Source: Planctomycetales bacterium (lineage in GTDB: Bacteria > Planctomycetota > Planctomycetia > Pirellulales > Thermoguttaceae). From it: a stretch of DNA of 9,374 bases. Within the stretch, counting starts at the first letter, position 1. Each line of letters starts with the position of its first letter. The notes under the pieces were generated by a model. That model was given only the letters and a program-made list of their open reading frames with translations. It was not told the DNA's origin and did not search any database. The stretch lies in NCBI GenBank assembly GCA_007122045.1, contig SKJM01000705.1, forward strand, positions 1-9,374, read 5' to 3'. Made by a program: the position numbers and the translations under genes. Shown here piece after piece: positions 1 to 6,414 of the stretch.

Positions 1-620
1 ACCAGCGGCGCCGCCGCGTGGAGCCGTTGCGGCCGGTGGATGTGCCCGAGCAGCCACGCGGCCACCGGGCGGGCGCGCAGCTCGGCCAACGCGACCGGCG
101 CGTACGGGCTCGACGGCGCCAGGCAGTCGCAATGCAACAGGCCCACGGTCGGGCGGTCGCCGGCAACGTGCGGGAAGCCGTTCTCCAGCGGGTTCGTGTG
201 CACGTGCCGTTCCGGGAACGACCAGCCGAGCAGCCGGAGCGAATGGCCCCCGTCGCCGGGCACGGTGGCCTCCTCCCACTGCCCTCCGCGGCCCAGTAGC
301 CGGAAGCCGGGCACTTCGTCGGCCAGCCGGGCGAGCACGTCGTGGTCGTGGTTGCCGGCCACGGCGAACACGGGCACGCCGCCGTCGAGCAGCTTCTTCA
401 CACCCGACTGGAGCACCGCGTACGCCTCGTAGAACCGGTTGCCCGCGTCGACCACGTCGCCGGTGAGCACGGCGGCATGTACGCGGCGCTCGATCGCCAG
501 GCGCACGAACCGCCGGAACACCTCGGCGGGCCCCAGCGCGCGCGGATCGGCCCCCTCCGGCAGCCGCGTCGGCCGCCGGCCCAGGTGCACATCGCCCGTG
601 CAAAGTAGCCGCGTCGTCAT
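1..620 (-). CDS. Calcineurin-like metallophosphoesterase, SbcD/DNA-repair exonuclease type (3' end outside window)
   Basis: About 206 codons are visible, starting at the ATG at 620 and running leftward off the window without a stop. All phosphoesterase signatures occur in order: GDVHLG (residues 9-14), GDVVD (about 56-60), AGNHDHD (about 86-92), LLHCD near residue 160 and GHIH near residue 190. The spaced Asp, His and Asn residues of these motifs are the dinuclear metal ligands of the calcineurin-like superfamily. The GD.H start and the GHIH close to a further C-terminal part resemble the SbcD/Mre11-like group (COG0420), which acts on DNA ends, often with an SbcC ATPase. A partner gene would lie left of the window and is not seen. 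There is no strong ribosome binding site; AGGA lies 13 nt before the ATG. A plain phosphodiesterase of the same fold cannot be excluded without the C-terminal domain. Confidence 0.85.
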   Translation of the reverse strand, partial: MTTRLLCTGDVHLGRRPTRLPEGADPRALGPAEVFRRFVRLAIERRVHAAVLTGDVVDAGNRFYEAYAVLQSGVKKLLDGGVPVFAVAGNHDHDVLARLADEVPGFRLLGRGGQWEEATVPGDGGHSLRLLGWSFPERHVHTNPLENGFPHVAGDRPTVGLLHCDCLAPSSPYAPVALAELRARPVAAWLLGHIHRPQRLHAAAPL

Positions 621-674
621 GGCATGGTGGATGTCCTGAAGGGTGCGGTGGAATCAGATTCAGCGCATGCGGCC

Positions 675-704
675 ATTCTATCGAGGGGTCCACGCCCATT
701 GCAA
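675..704 (-). promoter_or_regulatory. Candidate sigma70-type promoter for the metallophosphoesterase gene
   Basis: On the minus strand, TTGCAA (704-699) and TAGAAT (680-675) are separated by 18 bp. This would start transcription near 668, about 48 nt before the ATG at 620. The -10 box overlaps the stop codon of the decayed upstream reading frame, as expected if that frame is no longer a working neighbour. This is a motif match by eye only. Confidence 0.35.
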
Positions 705-857
705 GGCCCGCGCCCCCGCGGCGGGGTGGGTGGAAACCATGTCGAGGCAGGGCATTTCCCCGGACTGCTCGAACGCCGAGTGACCGTCGCAGTCGCCGTC
801 CGGGTCGTACCCGCGTTTGATGCGCATCGCCCACGTGTGGCTGCACCGGCTGGGGCA
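678..857 (-). pseudogene. Remnant resembling the C-terminal end of an M48 family metalloprotease
   Basis: The minus-strand frame ending at the TAG at 678-680 has strong G/C third-position bias and reads like coding sequence for about its last 60 codons. It contains TWAMRIKRGYDP, then a Phe about 10 residues later, then LDMVSTHPAAG and a short tail. The order GYDP, Phe, about 27 residues to THP, then a short C-terminus matches the end of M48 (HtpX/Ste24-like) proteases, where the THP motif closes the domain. The catalytic HExxH helix and everything upstream are missing. Going further upstream (above about 857) the frame loses coding character. The most likely reading is a 5'-truncated gene, perhaps broken by the DNA that brought in the neighbouring cassette. 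The family call rests on motif spacing alone and is tentative. Confidence 0.4.
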
Positions 858-1089
858 GGCACTGGAGTGTCGTTCCTTGACGGGGCGCCGGCCTGCTCGG
901 CCGTGTTGGTATCTGCAATCGTTGCCAATCGGGTGGTGCGCCTTACCATGCCGTACCGATAAGCATAGAATACTGGTGGGAGGCCGGTTGTCGGGGCCCC
1001 ATGGCGCATGCCCGCTACGGGTGGTGCGAGTCCCGCCTGCGGGGTGCAAGCCGTGAGGCGAGCGTATCTACCGTATTTCGGGCAGGGAA
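858..1089. other. Intergenic stretch without a supported gene
   Basis: No frame on either strand shows convincing codon bias or a recognisable motif. Near the right end, short GC stems alternate: CCCG at 1011-1014 and 1032-1035, CGGG at 1018-1021 and 1040-1043. They can pair in two mutually exclusive ways. No T-tract follows, so a terminator is not supported. The stretch probably holds the junction between the older chromosome sequence and the lower-GC cassette. Confidence 0.4.
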
Positions 1090-1114
1090 TTGGCTACCGA
1101 CGGCGAGTCTTGGG

Positions 1115-1123
1115 TGCTATCAT
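1115..1123 (+). promoter_or_regulatory. Candidate extended -10 promoter of the three-gene cassette
   Basis: TGCTATCAT matches the extended -10 form TGnTATnnT. It lies 23 nt upstream of the ATG at 1147, giving a 5' leader of roughly 17 nt that still contains the GGGGA ribosome binding site. There is no good -35 box at 17 bp; TTGGCT at 1090-1095 is 22 bp away. If this is the promoter, the upstream in-frame TTG at 1090 cannot be the start codon. Confidence 0.35.
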
Positions 1124-1146
1124 TGGGGGAGAATGGGGACTGCTCA

Positions 1147-1908
1147 ATGAGCGAAGAACACGTGTCTGAAACGGACGAACCAAGAAGCACTAACGAGTTC
1201 CCCGGGCTGCCGCTCGACGTGTTCGAGGCCGCGGTAGAAGCTTTGGCGGATCTTCGCGATGATGGAAAGTATACGCTGTTCGTGGGGCGTTTGACGTCCG
1301 TGAGACTCATCGGCGAACCCCGCCAGTTCGGTCCAGCGCTGGCCGAGAGGCTTGACCGGCCCGTTCACGATGAAGAGGCTCAGACGGCGTTGACAGAAGT
1401 TACCAACTTCTGCAGGCTAGCCCTTTCCCATACGGAAAGTTCGGCAGTTCTTCCTTTTCTCGAGCGAAACGTTTACCGTGATGAGACCGAGGAACTGGAT
1501 GACGAGCAGAAGAAGCGATTCGGGCAGATGCTCGAATCGAAGCTGCGCATTGTCTCTGAGCGTCTCTATTCAGACGCCGTGCGAGCGCGAGCACGAAGAA
1601 TGGAAACGGCTACCGGCCCGTGCCTTGAGGAAATGGACGTGGAACTGGTTGAGCAACGGATCGACCAGCTTCGAGGGGAAAAGATCGAGGACCCGTTCCT
1701 CCGCGTGCGTCTGCGCTATTCTTCTGACAACACAAGTGTTCTTCCGTTCAGCCTTTTCCAGGGACCTTGGGGCAGCTTTGTGCCATTTCCGCTGCCTAGC
1801 TTTGAGTTCGAATGCGATGAGACAGATATCGATCTTCTGATCTCCCGTTTAACGCATGCCAAAACCCTGTTGACGTCAAGAGACGAATCGGATTCAGGAG
1901 AGGAATGA
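1147..1908 (+). CDS. Unrecognised 253-aa protein, first gene of the accessory cassette
   Basis: I do not recognise this family. The start at ATG 1147 is chosen over the in-frame TTG at 1090 because GGGGA lies 7 nt upstream and a candidate -10 box lies between the two. Residues 1-20 are acidic and probably disordered. Residues 21-180 are mostly helical by composition, with a charged stretch at 112-180 (DETEELDDEQKKRF and later). Residues 184-215 look beta-rich (RVRLRYSS, then a Phe/Pro/Gly-rich segment around FQGPWGSF), followed by an acidic helix (CDETDIDLLISRLTHAK, 223-239) and an acidic tail. There is no signal peptide, membrane segment or catalytic motif, so it is probably a cytosolic sensor, adaptor or structural partner of the next two gene products. 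Base composition is poorer in GC than the flanking genes, which suggests transfer. Confidence 0.8.
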   Translation: MSEEHVSETDEPRSTNEFPGLPLDVFEAAVEALADLRDDGKYTLFVGRLTSVRLIGEPRQFGPALAERLDRPVHDEEAQTALTEVTNFCRLALSHTESSAVLPFLERNVYRDETEELDDEQKKRFGQMLESKLRIVSERLYSDAVRARARRMETATGPCLEEMDVELVEQRIDQLRGEKIEDPFLRVRLRYSSDNTSVLPFSLFQGPWGSFVPFPLPSFEFECDETDIDLLISRLTHAKTLLTSRDESDSGEE

Positions 1909-1943
1909 CAGGCATATTCTCCATCCCCGTTCTCCTGAGGTAG
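1905..1943 (+). CDS. Possible 12-codon coupling mini-ORF between cassette genes 1 and 2
   Basis: An ATG overlaps the stop of the preceding gene as ATGA (1905-1908). It follows AGGAG at 1896-1900, and the frame reads MTGIFSIPVLLR before TAG at 1941-1943, two bases before the ATG of the next gene at 1946. The geometry would hand terminating ribosomes straight to the next start and would close the 37-nt gap. The AGGAG is only 4 nt from the ATG, which is short, and the whole could be chance. No function for the peptide itself is claimed. Confidence 0.3.
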   Translation: MTGIFSIPVLLR

Positions 1944-1945
1944 CC

Positions 1946-2758
1946 ATGAGTGCCGAAAATACGCACGGTAAGGATCAGGCCATGGAGGAATCATTCCATT
2001 CGTACATTGCTGAGGTGTTGGGCGCGGAACGCGACACGACCTTTCGTGAATCGGTCGAGACTAGCTTAAGACGCCTTGTCACCGTCCTCAGAGCTTCGCC
2101 GATGCAGAAATTGAGTGTCCTCGACGAATACCAGAAGTTGATAGCGAGCGCCTCATATACGTGGAAGCCGATAGCTGAGACTGCTTCTGTGTCTATTCCT
2201 GCCCAGTTCCAGGGCTACCCACGCGGATCGGATACTGGGAGAGTCACGGAGTCTGGCACGCGGGAAGCGCTGGACGAGTTGCGTCTTCAGAACGAGCGAC
2301 TCAAGTCCTTAGCCGCGCAAGAGCGGCGTTCTGCGGCACGCATGTCCCAGAAGTACGATCAGTTGCTCATGGAGCACAGTGCTTTGCGAGAAACGATGGA
2401 CAAGTTGGTGCAATTGCTTAAGGAACGCGCTGAAGCGAATGATGCCCTGCAGGCGACACTGCTCCACCACGAGGAGGGGCGGCTGCGCATGTTCGAGTCG
2501 CACGAGGGCATAGTGATGGACGTCGACGACGATTGCGCTGTCGTCACGTATTCCATCGACGACGAATACGTCGATCAAACATACCGGCGGGAGCAGTTCG
2601 TGGACGGTACGCTGCCGAAAAAGGGGGAGCGGCTCGCATTATTTGTCCACGTTGCGGAGGTTCTGAAGCGGCGAGAAGATGAACCGACCTCGGGAGCGGC
2701 TACGGATGAGCAGCCAAGACACCGCAAGCGGGCCATCCGGCCCCCACGCGAATTCTGA
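1946..2758 (+). CDS. Coiled-coil protein with a C-terminal small beta domain, cassette gene 2
   Basis: This is a 270-aa protein of no family I can name. Residues 15-75 are helical. Residues 80-103 form a Ser/Gly/Pro linker. Residues 104-182 form a long charged heptad-like helix (ALDELRLQNERLKSLAAQER and onwards), so a coiled coil and oligomerisation are likely. Residues 187-242 have the alternating pattern of a small beta barrel (EGIVMDVDDDCAVVTYSIDD, then EQFVDGTLPKKGERLALFVHV), like SH3- or OB-type domains. The last 28 residues are basic and probably flexible (PRHRKRAIRPPREF), perhaps binding nucleic acid or a partner. The start at 1946 has GAGG 5-8 nt upstream. The gene follows gene 1 by 37 nt and overlaps gene 3 by 53 nt. 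It is most likely a scaffold or adaptor for the hydrolase; this is inference from context. Confidence 0.8.
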   Translation: MSAENTHGKDQAMEESFHSYIAEVLGAERDTTFRESVETSLRRLVTVLRASPMQKLSVLDEYQKLIASASYTWKPIAETASVSIPAQFQGYPRGSDTGRVTESGTREALDELRLQNERLKSLAAQERRSAARMSQKYDQLLMEHSALRETMDKLVQLLKERAEANDALQATLLHHEEGRLRMFESHEGIVMDVDDDCAVVTYSIDDEYVDQTYRREQFVDGTLPKKGERLALFVHVAEVLKRREDEPTSGAATDEQPRHRKRAIRPPREF

Positions 2759-3821
2759 CATTTCCATTGAGATGTATCTTCTGGCCTGTGGTCACGGCGA
2801 TACAATCTTCCTACGGCTTCCTGAGGATCGTTGGGTCCTGATCGACTGCCACCTGCGTGATCGCAAGATCCGCCAGCGATTTTTCGACTTCGTTCGAAGG
2901 AACAAGATCGGCCGGCTCGATTTCATTTTTCAGACGCATCCGGACTTCGACCATTTCTGTGGGATGGTTCACGTGTTGAACCACTTCACCCGCGATGGGC
3001 GCTCCATCGGCTATTGGTGCGACGGAGGACTCAACGCGCGACAAGTGCGCGACCTGATTGCGAGCGACGAACACAGCGAGAAGGAGTACGCCAAACTCCA
3101 TGATCGCTTAGACGAACTGTCGGACAGCGGGTTGATCCAGACCGTCAGCGTAAACGACTGGACCGAGCCCATGTCGCCGCGCGGTTACTCGACCAAGATA
3201 GACCTCTTTGTGGTTGCCCCCTCATCCGCACTCCTCCGGAAGACGGTACGGGCCGACATCGCAAGGCTCGGAAAGAAGGCACACTCGCAGTTCGAGAGTA
3301 ACGCGCTGTCGCTGGTACTGGTCTTGTCGGTTGCGGTCGGCTCGTCGAACTGCAACGTCCTTCTCTGTGCAGACACTACGAGTGATGGGGCGATAGATGC
3401 TCTCCGGCAGTGGAAAGAGCGCGCCGGGAAATGCGGTCGGGAGAAGGGTTTCGATGCTGTCAAGGTGCCACATCACGGCTCGATCCGGTCGCACGCCGAT
3501 CAACTGTGTACGGCAAGACGCCGTGGGCAGGACGTACGCGTAGCGGCGATTTCGGCAGGCACCCGCGCCGCGCTGCCGGATCGAGAAGTGATCCGGATGT
3601 ACCGTGAAGAAGGATGGGTCGTTCTCGTCACGACGACTCGTACGCGCAAAGCCACCTCGAATCGGCTTATGGATATCGTGGACAGGTCTGGTCCGCCCGA
3701 TTGCGCCATCACGCAGCAGAACGTGATGATCTCCTGGAATCCAAAGGATGGCCTCGTCTGGGAACCGGACAGCGCACAGGTTGACGCAGAGAGCTTGACT
3801 CTCTACGAGACCAAAGCGTGA
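2706..3821 (+). CDS. ComEC-like metallo-beta-lactamase fold hydrolase, cassette gene 3
   Basis: This is a 371-aa MBL-fold protein of the ComEC/Rec2 C-terminal-domain type. From the start at 2706, the opening strand motif MYLLACGHGD is at 23-32, followed by VLIDC (44-48), the metal-site motif THPDFDH (77-83), the Asp of LLCADTT (223) and KVPHHGS (253-259). A final strand-helix unit (AAISAG, about 283-288) matches the ComEC family end. The second His of HxHxDH is Asp, as is common in this subgroup, so it is probably active on a phosphodiester or nucleotide substrate. There are no membrane segments, unlike full ComEC, so it is cytosolic. ATG 2679 is in frame but would overlap gene 2 by 80 nt. 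ATG 2706 has GGGAG 9 nt upstream and is preferred; ATG 2772 would begin inside the first strand. Stand-alone MBL proteins of this type occur in bacterial conflict systems such as AVAST type I. Confidence 0.85.
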   Translation: MSSQDTASGPSGPHANSDISIEMYLLACGHGDTIFLRLPEDRWVLIDCHLRDRKIRQRFFDFVRRNKIGRLDFIFQTHPDFDHFCGMVHVLNHFTRDGRSIGYWCDGGLNARQVRDLIASDEHSEKEYAKLHDRLDELSDSGLIQTVSVNDWTEPMSPRGYSTKIDLFVVAPSSALLRKTVRADIARLGKKAHSQFESNALSLVLVLSVAVGSSNCNVLLCADTTSDGAIDALRQWKERAGKCGREKGFDAVKVPHHGSIRSHADQLCTARRRGQDVRVAAISAGTRAALPDREVIRMYREEGWVVLVTTTRTRKATSNRLMDIVDRSGPPDCAITQQNVMISWNPKDGLVWEPDSAQVDAESLTLYETKA

Positions 3822-4041
3822 GTATGCGAAGAGGCCAATCCCCGTAAACGGTTGCATAGGGCGACTATTCGTCAATGGCCTCCCGCTCCGGGTCAGCGTA
3901 GACAGAGTTCTGCTCGCCGTGCATCGGTTGTGCGAGGCCACTCAACTATTCATTCGCTTGTGGAATTCGTACGAGACATCTCTGAACTGCGGCAACATCC
4001 CGACCGACGTCACCTCGACGGATGGATCCACCGGCCACCCG
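3822..4041. other. Convergent intergenic gap at the right edge of the cassette
   Basis: The gap lies between the ends of two convergent genes. GAGGCCA (3831-3837) can pair with TGGCCTC (3876-3882), and GAGGCCA recurs at 3934-3940. ACTATTC occurs at 3864-3870 and 3945-3951. No T-tract follows any stem, so I call no terminator. A plus-strand frame stays open across the gap but has weak third-position bias and no matching motif, so I do not call a gene. Confidence 0.4.
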
Positions 4042-6414
4042 CTATTCGCCCTCCGCCCCTTCGCCCTGGGCGGTGCGGGCGATGATCTCGTCCTGCAACG
4101 CGCGCCCGAGGTCGCAGAAGTAGTCGCTGTAGCCGGCCACGCGCACGATGAGGTGGCGGTACTGCTCGGGGTGCCGCTGGGCGTCGCGCAGGGTTTCGGC
4201 GTCGACCACGTTGAATTGCACGTGGTGCCCGTCCATGCGAAAATACGTGCGCACAAGCTGTCCGAGCTTCGTCAGCCCCTCCTCGCCCGCCACGACGCTG
4301 GGCAGGAACTTCATGTTCAACAGCGTTCCGCCGGTGCGAAGCTGGTCCATTTTCGCCGCCGACTTCACCACGGCGGTCGGGCCGCGGCGGTCGGCGCCCT
4401 GGACGGGCGAAATGCCCTCGGAGGTCGGTTTGCCGGCCTCGCGCCCGTCCGGCGTGGCCCCGAGCACCGAGCCGAAGTAGATGTGGCAGGTGGTCGGCAG
4501 CATGTCGACGTGGTACACCCCGCCGCGGGTATTGGGCCGCCCGTCGATCACATCGAGGAGCATGTCGAATACCCGGCACATGATGGCGTCGGCCGCGTCG
4601 TCGTCGTTGCCGTACCGGGGCGTCTCGCCGGCCAGGCGCGCGCGCAGGGCGGGGTCCGAGGTGAAATCGTCGGCCAGGGCGTCGAGCAGGTCGGCCATCG
4701 AAAGCGCATCCCCGTCGTATACGTGCGTGCGGACGGCCGAAAGGCTGTCGGTGATGGTGCCGATGCCCACGCACTGGATGTAACTGGTGTTGTACCGCGC
4801 CCCGCCGGCGTTGTAGTCCTTGCCGTTGCGAATACAGTCGTCGATGAGCACCGAGAGGAACACGGCGGGCATACGGGCGGCGTACATCTGCTCGATGAAC
4901 TGGTTGCCGGCCACCTTGATGTCGACGAAGTGCCGCAACTGCCGCTGGAACGCCACGAGCAACTCGTCGAACGAGCGCAGCGCGCGGGGGTCGCCCGTGG
5001 CGGCGCCGATGCGCTTGCCGGTGCGGGGGTCGAGGCCGTTGTGGAGCGTGATTTCGAGGATTTTCGGCAGGTTGAGGTAGCCGGTGAGGATGTAGGCCTC
5101 CTTGCCGAAGGCGCCCGTCTCGACGCAGCCGCTGGTGCCCCCTTCCCGCGCGTCCTCGATCCGCTTCCCGCTGCGCAGCATCTGCTCGACCACGCCGTCG
5201 GCGTTGAACACGGACGGGTATCCGTAGCCCTTGCGGATGACGCGGCAGGCGGCCTTGAGGAACCGGTCGGGGTTCTTGCGACTGAGCTGGATGTTCCCCT
5301 GCGGCTGCAGCAGGTGGATTGCGTCCATCACCTCGAGCATCATGTACGACAGCGCGTTCACGCCGTCGCTCCCGTCGGGCAGGATGCCGCCGAGGTTGAT
5401 ATTCGTGAAGTCGTTGTACGTGCCGCTTTCCTCGGCGGTCACCCCGACCTTCGGCGGCGCGGGATGATTATTGAACTTGATCCAGAAGCACTGGAGCAGC
5501 TCGCGGGCCTCCTCCTCGGTCAGTTCGCCCGCGGCCACGTCGCGGCGGTAAAACGGGTAGAAGTAGCGGTCGAGGTGGCCCGGGTTCATCGCGTCCCAGC
5601 CGTTCAACTCGGTGATGGTGCCCAGGTGCATGAACCAGTACATCTGCAGCGCCTCGCGGAAGGTGCGGGGCGCGTAGGCGGGCACCTGGCGGCAGGTGGC
5701 GGCGATGCGCTCGAGTTCCTTCCGCCGCTCGGGGCGGGTTTCCTCGGCGGCGCGGGCTTCGGCTAACTCGGCGTGCCGTTCGGCGAAGCGGATCACCGCG
5801 TCGCAGGCGATGTGCATCGCCTCAAGCTCCTCGCGTTTGGCCGTCGCCTCGGGGTCGTGGAGGAAGTCGAGCCGGTCGAGCGCCTCGCGAATGTCGGCCT
5901 GGAACTCGCGCAGGCCGCGCTCATAGAACTTGCCGTCGAGGGTGGTGTGCCCCGGCGCCCGCTGCTCCATGAACTCGGTGAAGATTCCCGCCTCGTAGGC
6001 GTCCTTCCACGCGTCGGGCAGCCCTTGGAAGATGCGCTCCCGCATGGTGCGCCCGCGCCAGAAGGGAATAATCTCCCGCTCGTACAGTTCGATGTCGGCG
6101 TCGGTCACCAGGTACGGGGTCTTCTCGCGCGTGCTCAGAATGCGCAGGTCGTCGGCCGAGTGGCAGGTGAGTTCCGGATACGTGGAAACGGCCTTCGGCC
6201 GCGGGCCGCGCTCGCCGACAATCAGCTCGTCGTCGCCAAGGTAAAGCGTCTGGTGTTCGCAAAGCCAGGCGAACGCCCGGGCCCGCATGACCGGCACAGA
6301 ATACCGGCCGATGTTCTCACGATAGAACTCGGTGATCCACTTGGCCCGCTCCGCGGAAAGGGTGACGGGCGTCTCGTAGCTCTTCTGCCGAAGCCGTTGT
6401 ACGCGTTCGTTCAT
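4042..6414 (-). CDS. hypD: Glycyl radical enzyme, trans-4-hydroxy-L-proline dehydratase (HypD)
   Basis: This 790-aa protein is full length. It matches my memory of Clostridioides difficile HypD from end to end with a constant shift of four residues in the parts compared. The active-site motif GGTSGCVETG puts the thiyl Cys at 430 and the catalytic Glu at 432. The radical loop RVAGYSDYF puts the glycyl radical at Gly761. Residues that contact hydroxyproline in HypD also have counterparts: Phe148, His156 (APGH), Asp274 (NGWDA), Ser330 and Phe336 (ESGTYNDF) and Thr641. The enzyme dehydrates trans-4-hydroxy-L-proline to pyrroline-5-carboxylate in the cytoplasm and needs anoxic conditions once activated. 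The start at 6414 overlaps the activase stop (ATGA) and has no ribosome binding site of its own, so translation is probably coupled. A closely related dehydratase with a different substrate is possible, but the conserved pocket argues against it. No pyrroline-5-carboxylate reductase gene lies in the window. Confidence 0.9.
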   Translation of the reverse strand: MNERVQRLRQKSYETPVTLSAERAKWITEFYRENIGRYSVPVMRARAFAWLCEHQTLYLGDDELIVGERGPRPKAVSTYPELTCHSADDLRILSTREKTPYLVTDADIELYEREIIPFWRGRTMRERIFQGLPDAWKDAYEAGIFTEFMEQRAPGHTTLDGKFYERGLREFQADIREALDRLDFLHDPEATAKREELEAMHIACDAVIRFAERHAELAEARAAEETRPERRKELERIAATCRQVPAYAPRTFREALQMYWFMHLGTITELNGWDAMNPGHLDRYFYPFYRRDVAAGELTEEEARELLQCFWIKFNNHPAPPKVGVTAEESGTYNDFTNINLGGILPDGSDGVNALSYMMLEVMDAIHLLQPQGNIQLSRKNPDRFLKAACRVIRKGYGYPSVFNADGVVEQMLRSGKRIEDAREGGTSGCVETGAFGKEAYILTGYLNLPKILEITLHNGLDPRTGKRIGAATGDPRALRSFDELLVAFQRQLRHFVDIKVAGNQFIEQMYAARMPAVFLSVLIDDCIRNGKDYNAGGARYNTSYIQCVGIGTITDSLSAVRTHVYDGDALSMADLLDALADDFTSDPALRARLAGETPRYGNDDDAADAIMCRVFDMLLDVIDGRPNTRGGVYHVDMLPTTCHIYFGSVLGATPDGREAGKPTSEGISPVQGADRRGPTAVVKSAAKMDQLRTGGTLLNMKFLPSVVAGEEGLTKLGQLVRTYFRMDGHHVQFNVVDAETLRDAQRHPEQYRHLIVRVAGYSDYFCDLGRALQDEIIARTAQGEGAEGE

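Noticed and set aside
1018..1036. A GGTGCGAGTCCCGCC string that resembles a tRNA T-arm or the domain I core of a bacterial group II intron.
   Set aside because: No acceptor stem, anticodon arm or CCA fits around it, and no domain V hairpin or reverse transcriptase gene is present.
1085..3843. Similar words at the two cassette edges (GGGAATTGGC at 1085 and GGCCAATCCCC at 3833) as possible terminal inverted repeats.
   Set aside because: Only about six consecutive bases agree, with an indel after that, and no transposase or integrase gene is present.
3222..3941. A 239-codon open frame on the minus strand opposite the MBL hydrolase gene.
   Set aside because: It is antisense to a gene with clear catalytic motifs, has no motif of its own and crosses the gene end, as expected for a shadow frame.
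3919..5766. A 615-codon plus-strand frame opposite the dehydratase gene.
   Set aside because: It is the antisense shadow of a GC-rich gene, rich in Val, Gly, Ala and His, with no family motif.
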